Of a stretch of DNA of 64,000 nucleotides, positions 37,717 through 45,976 are shown one piece after another; within the stretch, counting starts at the first letter, position 1; each line of letters begins with the position of its first letter. This DNA is from Psychrobacter sp. UBA6766 (GTDB lineage: Bacteria; Pseudomonadota; Gammaproteobacteria; Pseudomonadales; Moraxellaceae). The stretch spans positions 8,460-72,459 of the forward strand of contig NZ_DKGQ01000022.1 in assembly GCF_002453355.1 (NCBI RefSeq), read 5' to 3'. The notes under the pieces were generated by a model. It did no database searches. It was given only the letters and a program-made list of their open reading frames with translations, and was not told the DNA's origin. Made by a program: the position numbers and the translations under genes.

Positions 37717-39054
37717 TCAAATTAGCAGTTTTGAATATTCATAACTGTCATCATGATCTGAAACCAAGCCAACACTTACCAATAAATTTTCAGCTTTCAA
37801 CTTATTTATAGTATCTTGCAATGCCCATAATGGCGCGTTTATTTTTTCTGCTATTTCTAGATTGGTACTGACTCCATCACAATAAGCCAAAAAATTCATC
37901 ATATTTTTGACTATTAAGCTACTGTCTTTGGTGCCTATGGTGGGATGTAGACCTCTCTTGCCAAGTTGGGGTTCGCATAAAAAGTTTGTATCAAGTACCT
38001 CATTAGCTTCAAGACATTCAATCGATTTTTTTAGCACCTCATAGCTACCAAGCAGCCCGGTAGCCGTGACCAGCTTCAAGTCATCTAAAGAGGTGTGATA
38101 CTCTGGATAGCATCCATACTTTGTCCTCATAATTGAACATACAGGCAGATCTATCCCCTTGCTACAGTACTGTCTTTCATCACTTCCTCTGTCCAAAAAA
38201 GAATAACTGACAAACTCTGGATGCATGTGGGTTAAAACATGTTTTGCCACTTGGTCTGCTAACGTGTCACCGGTTTTGGAAGGCAAATATGAGTAAGCCC
38301 TATCGTCACCGACACAGGTAATATTAAAGCCAGCAATGATGTTTTGTTTCATCGCTTCATGATGACGGCTTAGATAGGTTATTGAGCCAATAGTTTCAGG
38401 GATAATAATGATACGATAAGTATATTTTCGGGACGGCAAACTTAAAAGCCATTTTGCCAAAAACGCTGTTACCACTGGTCCTGATAGCTCATTGTTTGCC
38501 ATTGATGGGTGACATAAATAACTGGACAGAAAGACTTCCTCTTCTGTGTGACCTGAAATGATCAATTCGCCATAGGTTAGGCTTCCTTCTTGTAAATCAC
38601 TGTCTATGTATACTTTATAAGTACCCGATGTGAGCATGTCCCTTTCTTGTTGAGTGATACAAAAACCCCATCTTTCTTGGTAGTATGAGGTTATATAAGG
38701 TATCGCATTTGGTTGTTCAGGCAATGAGTAAAGATGCTCCTGCAACTCTTCAAGCGATATGTCTTGATTTACGGGTAGAGAGTAACCAACGGCATGAAGG
38801 TTAGACACTTTAAAGTCACATATCTTTTTGCCATCCGGAGTAATAATATAGGCGTCTCTAATACTCCACTCTTTTGGGACTTCCCAATCAAAGCACTTGG
38901 TACCAGTTGCTACCTCAAACACATTCAAATCATGCAATTGCATATCATTTTTTAGAATCTCTAAAGATTCTCGAAAACCTGCGCCAGTGATGCTACGACA
39001 TATCGGAAACAGCTTTTCACAAAGCTTATGCATTGCTATACCAATCTCTTCCAT
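37717..39054 (-). CDS. DUF4910/DUF2172 aminopeptidase-like protein
   Basis: A 445-residue protein of a zinc-peptidase-like family often found in polysaccharide loci. An N-terminal part (about 1-110) is followed by an M28-like fold with probable metal ligands in YLCHPSMANNELSGP, IIPETIGS, DRGSDERQYCS and EYHTSLDD, then a C-terminal winged-helix-like domain of about 80 residues (NLEIAEKINAPLWALQDTINKLKAENL). No signal peptide. Good ribosome site (AGGAG). Its true substrate is unknown; it may act on amide-linked groups of the glycan. It has its own terminator. Confidence 0.82.
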   Translation of the reverse strand: MEEIGIAMHKLCEKLFPICRSITGAGFRESLEILKNDMQLHDLNVFEVATGTKCFDWEVPKEWSIRDAYIITPDGKKICDFKVSNLHAVGYSLPVNQDISLEELQEHLYSLPEQPNAIPYITSYYQERWGFCITQQERDMLTSGTYKVYIDSDLQEGSLTYGELIISGHTEEEVFLSSYLCHPSMANNELSGPVVTAFLAKWLLSLPSRKYTYRIIIIPETIGSITYLSRHHEAMKQNIIAGFNITCVGDDRAYSYLPSKTGDTLADQVAKHVLTHMHPEFVSYSFLDRGSDERQYCSKGIDLPVCSIMRTKYGCYPEYHTSLDDLKLVTATGLLGSYEVLKKSIECLEANEVLDTNFLCEPQLGKRGLHPTIGTKDSSLIVKNMMNFLAYCDGVSTNLEIAEKINAPLWALQDTINKLKAENLLVSVGLVSDHDDSYEYSKLLI

Positions 39055-39343
39055 TACTTGGTTCTCCTTTAACCTAATCGAGAATATCCCTTATTCTATC
39101 TAACCTTAACAACGCTGAAATAAAACGCCTTACTGACCGTAAATAAAATATTTATCACGACAACTATGCTGCAAAGTACTTTTCTTGTAAAGAAATATAT
39201 TCTTAATTTCGAATATATTGGTTAAGAATGTATCAGGTAATTTAATTAGTTGTGTTTGGGCTTATCATTTGGTTTTATCAGCGGTGACTGACCAATAGAT
39301 TAGGGGCCGAAAATATAGAGATTTAGTAGGTATATAGCTTTAT

Positions 39344-40569
39344 CAAAAAGCGCCGTAAAACCATCTCCCTTCTAGGGCGTGGATATCAGGCGTCAGCTAT
39401 TGTCGCTCAGCCTTAAAACAGACTTGTCAACCAAACTCATTGAGGCCATAATCACTCTATGAAAACGCTCAAGTTGCGCATCAAAGACAAACATGCAAAC
39501 CAGCTAAATAAATTGGCTGGTGCAGTTAACTTTGTGTGGAATTTCGTGAATGACTTGAGTTTTAAGCATCTTCAACGCACCAATCATTTCTTTTCAGCTT
39601 ATGATATTGCGGCTTATGTAAAAGGTAGTGGCGAGTTTTTGAATTTGCACAGTCAAACCTTACAAGCCATCACCGAAACCCATGTTAAATCTCGCAAGCA
39701 ATTCAAAAAAGCCAAACTAAACTGGCGAACCAACAACCCAAACGCCAAAAGGAAATCACTTGGTTGGATTCCCTTTAAAAAAGCAGCAATCAAATACTTA
39801 GGTGTCAAAAAAGCAGGTAAAAAAGCTCTTAAATCCACCATTCAATTTAGCCTGGCTAAAGGCAAGAAGCTGACCATCGACGTGTGGGATAGCTATAATC
39901 TAGCACTCTACACCATCAACACCTGTGAGCTTGTACAAGACAGTCGCGGCCACTGGTATGCCTGTCTCACCATTAAAGAGTTTCCAAAAATAACTGGTGG
40001 CACTGAACAAGTAGGTATTGATTTAGGCTGCAGGGACTCAGCAACGACAAGTAATGGTGAGGTACTAAAAACCAAAGTCACCCAGCAATACGCTAAAAAA
40101 CTAGGCATTGCTCAGCGGGCTAAAAACAAACAAAGAGTTAAGGCAATTCACGCCAAGATTAAACATACACGCCAAGACTTGATTCATAAATTCACCACCA
40201 ACCTTGCCAAGACTAATAAAATAATCATCATTGGCAAACTTCAATCAACATCATTCACTAGGGGCAAGCTCGCAAGTCCGTCTATGATGCAGGTTGGTTT
40301 GAGATTAAGCGGCAACTGACCTATAAGTGCGAGAACGCAGGTTGCTACTATGGTGAGGTAAATGAAAGTTACACCACCCAAACTTGTTCGTGTTGTGGCT
40401 CACGCCAAAACAGTCCGAAAGGTAGGACGGGTCTTGGAATAAGAGAATGGCTTTGCGAGTATGGTGTCACTCATGACCGCGATATTAATGCGGCAAAAAA
40501 CATTCTCGCGCTCGGGCTTGAGCGTCTAGTAGTAGGAATCCCCTCATTTTAGGGAGGGGAGGAGGTCAA
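39344..40569 (+). mobile_element. IS200/IS605-type element with degenerate tnpB
   Basis: Left boundary after TTTAT (39339-39343) with subterminal hairpin CCCT/AGGG in 39361-39382. The right end has GGAATCCCCTC, hairpin CCCCTC/GAGGGG (40540-40545 and 40554-40559) and GGAGGTCAA ending at 40569, typical of IS605-family right ends. No tnpA. The right end supplies the stop codon of the GT2 gene at 40566-41576. Boundaries are inferred from family patterns and by comparison with the element at 7517-9033. Confidence 0.65.
39459..40552 (+). pseudogene. tnpB: tnpB, frameshifted
   Basis: The frame from 39459 encodes 271 TnpB-like residues (D in GIDLGCRDSAT), then shifts at about 40262-40274. The remaining 92 codons, in the frame starting at AAG 40274 (KSVYDAGWFEIKRQL), carry the zinc finger and HDRDINAAKNIL with the third Asp, ending at TAG 40550-40552. 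One lost base (or two gained) explains it. The position that is often the second catalytic Glu reads IIIGKLQ, and the last zinc-finger Cys appears as Tyr (CEYG). Probably inactive. Confidence 0.85.
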
Positions 40570-41576
40570 AAACCCCACGCTTTTTTCCTTATTCTTGCAA
40601 AATAAGCCGCCTGATTTCCCGTTATCATAAAAGACATAAGCCATTGTGCTTGGAAATAAATTTTATACTGATAGTCCTTTTCATTAATGAGAGGAAAAGG
40701 GGTTAAACTTATATTAAATTGCTTAGCCAATCTTCGATATTCGCTCATAATTCGCCAAATACTTATCCACCCTTTATTGGGCATGACACTAAAGAACATC
40801 TCAGCACTGTCTATCAAGTACAGCTGAATAAAACGCTGCTTTATGATATCGATTTCTATATCCGTTTTGGCAAGTGTCAAACCCTCTCTCAGTCCACGAG
40901 TTGATGTATAAAGACGGTCAAGTGATTTTAGCGTTATCTCACCTCTCGTGATAGAATCGTACTCTTGATGGTATAGATAGCCAACGATGTCTGTTTTTAA
41001 AAAACTCGTGACGAGAAGCGGAAAAGTAAACGCCAGTGGAATGTCTTCGTAATAGCAGTATTCAGGATAAAGAACCTGATTTTCAATCAAAAACTTCCGC
41101 CTAAAAGCTTTGCATGTTTGAGACAAAAACTTGCTAAAAAGCAGAGAAGAAATTTCTTGTCTATCTCGATAGCTGCCTGCCAACACACCCATTCTATTGA
41201 CAGGAATACCGTCTGAGCTTACAACATTAAAATCGATAAAATCATACTGATTGGCGCAGTTGCTTTTTATACATGCTAATGCCTCTAGCGTGATGTCATC
41301 ATCAGAGTCGATGAACCAAACATATTCACCGTTTGCCCGTTTTAACCCCGTGTTCCTAGCACCACCAGGGCCCTTATTTTTTTGTTTTACTACGGTTATA
41401 TTAGCCTGTGGTAGGTTATCTCTAAAATCGGTAAGTAAACGATAAGTGCTATCAGTTGAGCCATCATCAATTAAAACAACCTCAAGATCGCTCGACGTTA
41501 TTTCTGATATACGTTTAAGAAGTCTCTTGCATTTATGTGCCGAATTGAAAAACGGGACAATCAAACTTAAATACAT
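40566..41576 (-). CDS. Glycosyltransferase family 2, C-terminus at an IS605-type insertion
   Basis: GT-A enzyme of about 336 aa from the ATG at 41576 (MYLSLIVPFFNSAHKC; GAGAGG upstream). The frame is open to 41633, but that part overlaps the ABC transporter gene. It has VVLIDDGSTDSTYRLL, GPGGARNTGLKRANGEYVWFIDSDDD (DxD metal site) and YYEDIPLAFTFP. The stop codon TGA (40568-40566) lies inside the right end of the tnpB element. Joining the target sites would give GGT-TTA-TAA, so only the last residue (Leu to Phe) seems changed. Confidence 0.88.
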   Translation of the reverse strand: MYLSLIVPFFNSAHKCKRLLKRISEITSSDLEVVLIDDGSTDSTYRLLTDFRDNLPQANITVVKQKNKGPGGARNTGLKRANGEYVWFIDSDDDITLEALACIKSNCANQYDFIDFNVVSSDGIPVNRMGVLAGSYRDRQEISSLLFSKFLSQTCKAFRRKFLIENQVLYPEYCYYEDIPLAFTFPLLVTSFLKTDIVGYLYHQEYDSITRGEITLKSLDRLYTSTRGLREGLTLAKTDIEIDIIKQRFIQLYLIDSAEMFFSVMPNKGWISIWRIMSEYRRLAKQFNISLTPFPLINEKDYQYKIYFQAQWLMSFMITGNQAAYFARIRKKAWGF

Positions 41577-41598
41577 GCCAAACCTCTCGCTGCCAACG

Positions 41599-43398
41599 CT
41601 AAGCGTATTGTGCCATTTCTTTGAACTTGACATTACGTGCTACAAGTTCCTGATAAGTCCCACAATCAATTATTTTACCCTGTTCCATAAAGTAGATAAG
41701 ATCACACTTCTCTACTGTCTTTAGACGGTGTGCAATCATAATAATAGTCTTTTGACCACTGAACTCGTGGATAGCGTCCATGACTGTCTTTTCAGTAATA
41801 CCATCTAATGCACTGGTTGCTTCGTCGAATACTAAAACCTCTGCTTCATGATAGAGTGCGCGGGCAATGCCAATACGTTGCCGCTGTCCACCTGAGAGCT
41901 GTACGCCGCGCTCACCTACTTTCGTATTGATACCTTCTGGCAGTTGCTCGACCAATTCTGTCAAATTGGCTAGATTTAACGCTTTATTAACTTGCTCAAG
42001 GCTGATGTCTTTCGCCGGAATACCAAAGGCTATATTTTCAGCGACGCTCCCTTCACTCAGAAAAATACTTTGTGGTACAAATCCCAATAGATCTTGCCAA
42101 GCTCGTTTATTATCTGTAGTGATACGGATATCATCGACATATATACTGCCCTGTTGCGGCGTTAATAAGCCAAGCAGTAGATCTATCAAAGTTGACTTGC
42201 CAGAGCCTGATGAACCAACCAGTCCAATCACACTGTTTACAGGAATAGCAATAGTAACGCCATTCACAGCCGGTCTATCTTTACCAGGATAGCTGAACGT
42301 TATGTCGCTGAGCTTGATGCCTTTTTTTAGATCAACTGAGGTGGATATAGCGGTATCATTGCTAGTTTTCTGACTTTCAAATGACTGTTCTAAATCTTCT
42401 CTGATGGCTTCAAAAGCAGCAATATTACCTTTAATTTGAGATAGGCTAGAGTATATTTGCTGTAGCGCTGGCAACAACTTAAATGCTGCTAGAGCATAAA
42501 TTGCTAAAATAGGTAAGACCTCTCCTAAGTTGCCAGAATGCAATTTAACCAATACTAAGACTAAGGAAATCATCGCCCCAAAGGCTATCAACTCTATAAA
42601 ATATCGTGGTACTTGACTAATAGCTATATTGGTACCTTGAGCACGAGCAAAGGCGTTACCCCTATTTTGGAAACGCTCAATAAAATCATGGCTGCGGTTG
42701 AGTAGCAATACATCTTTAATACCGCCAAACCCTTCATTCATCAGCCTAAAACGCTCAGTAGAGACTTCTGATAATTGCTGACCATTGTCAACGAGCTTTT
42801 CTCGAACCATTCTATATAATAAAAAATATGCCAATGAAAAGATGCATAAGCCCAAGATAGCGACCACTGGATCATAAATCACAATACTGATGGATATGAA
42901 CAGAGCCAATACTATTTTTGCATTCATCGTCATGAGTGGCTGGACAATTTGTGAGCTTATCCTTGCCGCCTCTGTAGATACCTGCTTCGTCAGCTGTGCA
43001 CTACTGCCACTGGCATGAAACTGCCAGCTTTGCTGCATATAGTAAGTATAAAGTCGATCTGCAATCTCAGTACCGATACGTGCGCCAAATATTGACAATC
43101 TCCAAGTGGTGAACATGGAAACCACAGTAGAAAATGTCAGCATAACCAGAACGATCACACCAGTATAAAATAAGAAGTCCATTGGATTATTCAGACCAGA
43201 CATCTGATACAACTGCGCAAAAACGCCATTAGTCTCTAGTATGCTAATATCGCCAACTAACGCCATAAAAGGGGCTATAGACGCAATACCCAATAGCTCT
43301 GTAAACGCCATAATAACCACCAGCAATTGCAATATATAAAATTGTTTTAACTGTTTATCGGTCAGCAGGGCAAAGAGCTGTTTGATTACTGTTAACAT
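41599..43398 (-). CDS. ABC transporter, permease fused to ATPase (PglK/MsbA-like lipid-linked oligosaccharide flippase)
   Basis: A 599-residue half-transporter: six membrane helices in about residues 15-310, then an ATPase with Walker A GLVGSSGSGKSTLID, Q-loop FVPQSIFLSEGSV, signature QLSGGQRQRIGIARAL, Walker B EVLVFDEATSALD and the His switch MIAHRLKTVEKC. PglK of Campylobacter, of the same build, flips undecaprenyl-linked glycan across the inner membrane. No Wzx is seen in this locus, so this is the likely flippase for locus 2. Confidence 0.88.
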   Translation of the reverse strand: MLTVIKQLFALLTDKQLKQFYILQLLVVIMAFTELLGIASIAPFMALVGDISILETNGVFAQLYQMSGLNNPMDFLFYTGVIVLVMLTFSTVVSMFTTWRLSIFGARIGTEIADRLYTYYMQQSWQFHASGSSAQLTKQVSTEAARISSQIVQPLMTMNAKIVLALFISISIVIYDPVVAILGLCIFSLAYFLLYRMVREKLVDNGQQLSEVSTERFRLMNEGFGGIKDVLLLNRSHDFIERFQNRGNAFARAQGTNIAISQVPRYFIELIAFGAMISLVLVLVKLHSGNLGEVLPILAIYALAAFKLLPALQQIYSSLSQIKGNIAAFEAIREDLEQSFESQKTSNDTAISTSVDLKKGIKLSDITFSYPGKDRPAVNGVTIAIPVNSVIGLVGSSGSGKSTLIDLLLGLLTPQQGSIYVDDIRITTDNKRAWQDLLGFVPQSIFLSEGSVAENIAFGIPAKDISLEQVNKALNLANLTELVEQLPEGINTKVGERGVQLSGGQRQRIGIARALYHEAEVLVFDEATSALDGITEKTVMDAIHEFSGQKTIIMIAHRLKTVEKCDLIYFMEQGKIIDCGTYQELVARNVKFKEMAQYA

Positions 43399-43435
43399 AA
43401 CTTATCCAACTATAATAAGTTCAATATAAAAAGGA

Positions 43436-43490
43436 TGCAGCGAGACTGGGAGCATTTTTTTACAGCCTCTAGCGAAGTAGACACAGCACC
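43436..43490. repeat. Dispersed palindromic repeat, copy R4 (partial)
   Basis: On the minus strand it reads AGAGGCTGTAAAAAAATGCT then CCCAGTCTCGCTG, matching the right half of copy R2. The left half is degraded. It lies between tviC and the ABC transporter gene. An adjacent hairpin pairs GACACAG (43480-43486) with CTGTGTC (43511-43517). Confidence 0.55.
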
Positions 43491-43546
43491 CTAGAAACAT
43501 TTATAAAGTTCTGTGTCATAAGGCAACGTCTCTATTTTATTTGGTA

Positions 43547-44590
43547 TCAACCATACAAGCTCTTTTGTAAAAAAGTGACATACCAAGGCATCGCTTTTTT
43601 TATACCTTGAACAACATCGAACTGAGGGTCATAGCCCAAAGCGCCTTGAATCTTACTAATATTAGCCTGACTGTGGCGTACATCCCCTTCTCTAAAGCCA
43701 CGATAAATAGGCGCTTGGCTATAATCTACGCCATTAACGTTTAAGTTATCTTTTAGTGCCATAAATAAAGTATTGAGCGTGGTACGACCACCAACAGCCA
43801 CATTATAGACTTGGTTTTTGGCATCATCATTGGCGGTAGCTGCCAAGATATTGGCCTGTACCGCGTTTTCGATAAAATTAAAATCACGACTGGTTTCACC
43901 ATCACCATTGATATAAACCTCATCGCCTTGAATCATAGCGGCTGTCCATTTAGGTATCACCGCCGCATAAGCACCGTCCGGGGTTTGACGCTTACCAAAG
44001 ATATTAAAATAACGCAGACCAATAGTATGAAAATCATAAGTACGAGCGAAAACGTCAGCATATAGCTCGTTGACATACTTGGTCACAGCATAGGGGGATA
44101 AAGGCTTACCAATAGCATCTTCAACCTTTGGTAATGCTGGATGATCACCATAAGTCGAGCTACTAGCGGCATAGGTAAAGCTTGTCACCTTCGCATCGCG
44201 AGCGGCGACAAGCATATTTAAAAAGCCTAAAATGTTGGTATCATTGGTATTAATAGGATCTGCGATAGAACGTGGCACTGAGCCTAATGCTGCTTGATGG
44301 AGAATATAGTCAATATCTGTGCAAGCGGTTTGGCAGTCTGCTAAATTGCGTATATCACCTTCTATGAAGTTGAAACGCTGCCATTGCTCGGACGTTACCA
44401 CCGATTGAACCTCGTCTAAGTTATGCTGAAAACCTGTGGAAAAATTATCTAATCCAATGACTTTTTGATTGAGTAATAACAGAGTTTCTAGTAAATTTGA
44501 GCCTATAAATCCTGCAACCCCTGTAATAAGCCAAGTCTTTGGTTCATTGACTAATGCTTCTGTAACTTGTTGATAGACGGTTACTTTCAT
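43547..44590 (-). CDS. tviC: UDP-N-acetylhexosamine/hexosaminuronate 4-epimerase (TviC/WbpP type)
   Basis: Extended SDR of 347 aa. Rossmann loop WLITGVAGFIGSNLLETLL, AALGSVPRSIADP, catalytic SSSTYGDH and YAVTKYVNELYADVF (Tyr-x3-Lys), RQTPDGAYAAVIPKW and GDGETSRDFNFI. Proteins of this type epimerise UDP-GlcNAc(A) to UDP-GalNAc(A). Pairs with tviB just upstream (39-bp gap). It is a close paralogue of 62562-63587. Confidence 0.92.
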   Translation of the reverse strand: MKVTVYQQVTEALVNEPKTWLITGVAGFIGSNLLETLLLLNQKVIGLDNFSTGFQHNLDEVQSVVTSEQWQRFNFIEGDIRNLADCQTACTDIDYILHQAALGSVPRSIADPINTNDTNILGFLNMLVAARDAKVTSFTYAASSSTYGDHPALPKVEDAIGKPLSPYAVTKYVNELYADVFARTYDFHTIGLRYFNIFGKRQTPDGAYAAVIPKWTAAMIQGDEVYINGDGETSRDFNFIENAVQANILAATANDDAKNQVYNVAVGGRTTLNTLFMALKDNLNVNGVDYSQAPIYRGFREGDVRHSQANISKIQGALGYDPQFDVVQGIKKAMPWYVTFLQKSLYG

Positions 44591-44629
44591 AGCAAATATC
44601 TCCCTTATTACTTTGATTACTCTGAATAC

Positions 44630-45907
44630 TTAAAGGCGTATATCGGCATCTTCTTTGGTAAACAAATACTTTAGATCATAGAGAACGTGATTATCTTTAC
44701 CCAATGCTCTTATGTTCTCTATTCCCATCGCTACAAACTGCTCATGAGCGACCGCTAAAATAATACCGTCGTATTGCGCTGTTACAAGCTGAGCGATAGG
44801 AGTAATACTGTATTCCCGCTTAGCCTCGTTGGCATCTATCCAAGGGTCATGAACGTCGATCTCGATATTGTATGCTTGTAGCTCATGTACAATATCGATG
44901 ACCTTAGTATTACGTACATCTGGGCAGTTTTCTTTAAAACTGAGTCCTAAAACCAAAACTTTAGCACCTTCAACTTGTATGCGCTTTTTGATCATGGTTT
45001 TGACCAACTGCGTGACCACATACTCACCCATACTGTCATTCAAACGCCGACCTGCCAATATAATCTCAGGATTATGACCGATAGCTTGTGCCTTATGAGT
45101 CAGATAATAAGGATCGACACCGATACAATGACCACCCACTAGGCCGGGACGAAACGGTAAAAAGTTCCACTTGGTTCCCGCTGCCTTGAGCACTGCTTCG
45201 GTATCTATTCCCATCTTATTAAAGATGACCGCTAACTCATTAATCAGGGCAATATTGACATCTCTTTGGGTGTTTTCGATGACCTTGGCTGCTTCTGCGA
45301 TCCTAATACTCGGTGCTTTATGCGTCCCCGCAGTAATGATTAAGTTATAAACGTTATCAATAAAATCGGCGACCTCAGGTGTCGATCCAGCCGTTATTTT
45401 TAAAATATTAGTCACGCGGTGCTCTTTGTCACCTGGATTTATCCGTTCAGGGCTATAGCCTGCATAAAAGTCTTGATTGAAGATTAATCCAGATACTTCT
45501 TCTAGTACTGGCACACAAACCTCTTCGGTCGCGCCAGGATAGACCGTAGACTCATACACCACAATGTCATCTTTCTTTAGTAATGAACCTATTGCCTTTG
45601 AGGCCATGATTAGCGGCGTCAAGTCGGGTTGCTTTGAGCTATCAATAGGTGTCGGCACGGTTACAATAAAAAAATTACAGTCTTTGAGTGTTTGGATATC
45701 TGAGCTATAACGCAAATGTGTCGCTACAGCTAGCTCTTCATCACTAACTTCCAATGTATGGTCTGTACCTGACATTAGCGCAGCAATACGGCTGGCATTA
45801 ATATCAAAACCTACCACTGAAAGCTGCTTGCCAAACTCAACTGCCAGAGGAAGTCCGACATATCCCAAACCAATCACAGCAATTTTTAGCTCATTTATAT
45901 TTGTCAT
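44630..45907 (-). CDS. tviB: UDP-N-acetyl-D-glucosamine 6-dehydrogenase (TviB/WbpO type)
   Basis: NAD-dependent oxidation of UDP-GlcNAc to UDP-GlcNAcA, 425 aa. It has IAVIGLGYVGLPLAVEFGK, VYESTVYPGATEEVCVP (family TVPPG-like region), AAKVIENTQRDVNIALINEL, the catalytic Cys in GLVGGHCIGVDPYYLTHKA, and LGLSFKENCPDVRNTKV. With tviC it should give UDP-GalNAcA for the capsule. Paralogue of the partial gene at 63614-64000. Confidence 0.94.
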   Translation of the reverse strand: MTNINELKIAVIGLGYVGLPLAVEFGKQLSVVGFDINASRIAALMSGTDHTLEVSDEELAVATHLRYSSDIQTLKDCNFFIVTVPTPIDSSKQPDLTPLIMASKAIGSLLKKDDIVVYESTVYPGATEEVCVPVLEEVSGLIFNQDFYAGYSPERINPGDKEHRVTNILKITAGSTPEVADFIDNVYNLIITAGTHKAPSIRIAEAAKVIENTQRDVNIALINELAVIFNKMGIDTEAVLKAAGTKWNFLPFRPGLVGGHCIGVDPYYLTHKAQAIGHNPEIILAGRRLNDSMGEYVVTQLVKTMIKKRIQVEGAKVLVLGLSFKENCPDVRNTKVIDIVHELQAYNIEIDVHDPWIDANEAKREYSITPIAQLVTAQYDGIILAVAHEQFVAMGIENIRALGKDNHVLYDLKYLFTKEDADIRL

Positions 45908-45976
45908 AGCGTTCTACCACCTAAGCGTTTTTGAAGAGCGTGATCGAAAATGTAATAGTAACTACAATGCCCTGTA

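Noticed and set aside
41867..42292. Open frame of 141 aa on the plus strand
   Set aside because: Antisense to the ABC transporter ATPase domain; a Cys/Pro/Ser-rich shadow translation.
43480..43517. Hairpin GACACAG/CTGTGTC as terminator of tviC
   Set aside because: Stem of 7 bp with a 24-nt loop and no T-run; more likely part of the repeat R4 surroundings.
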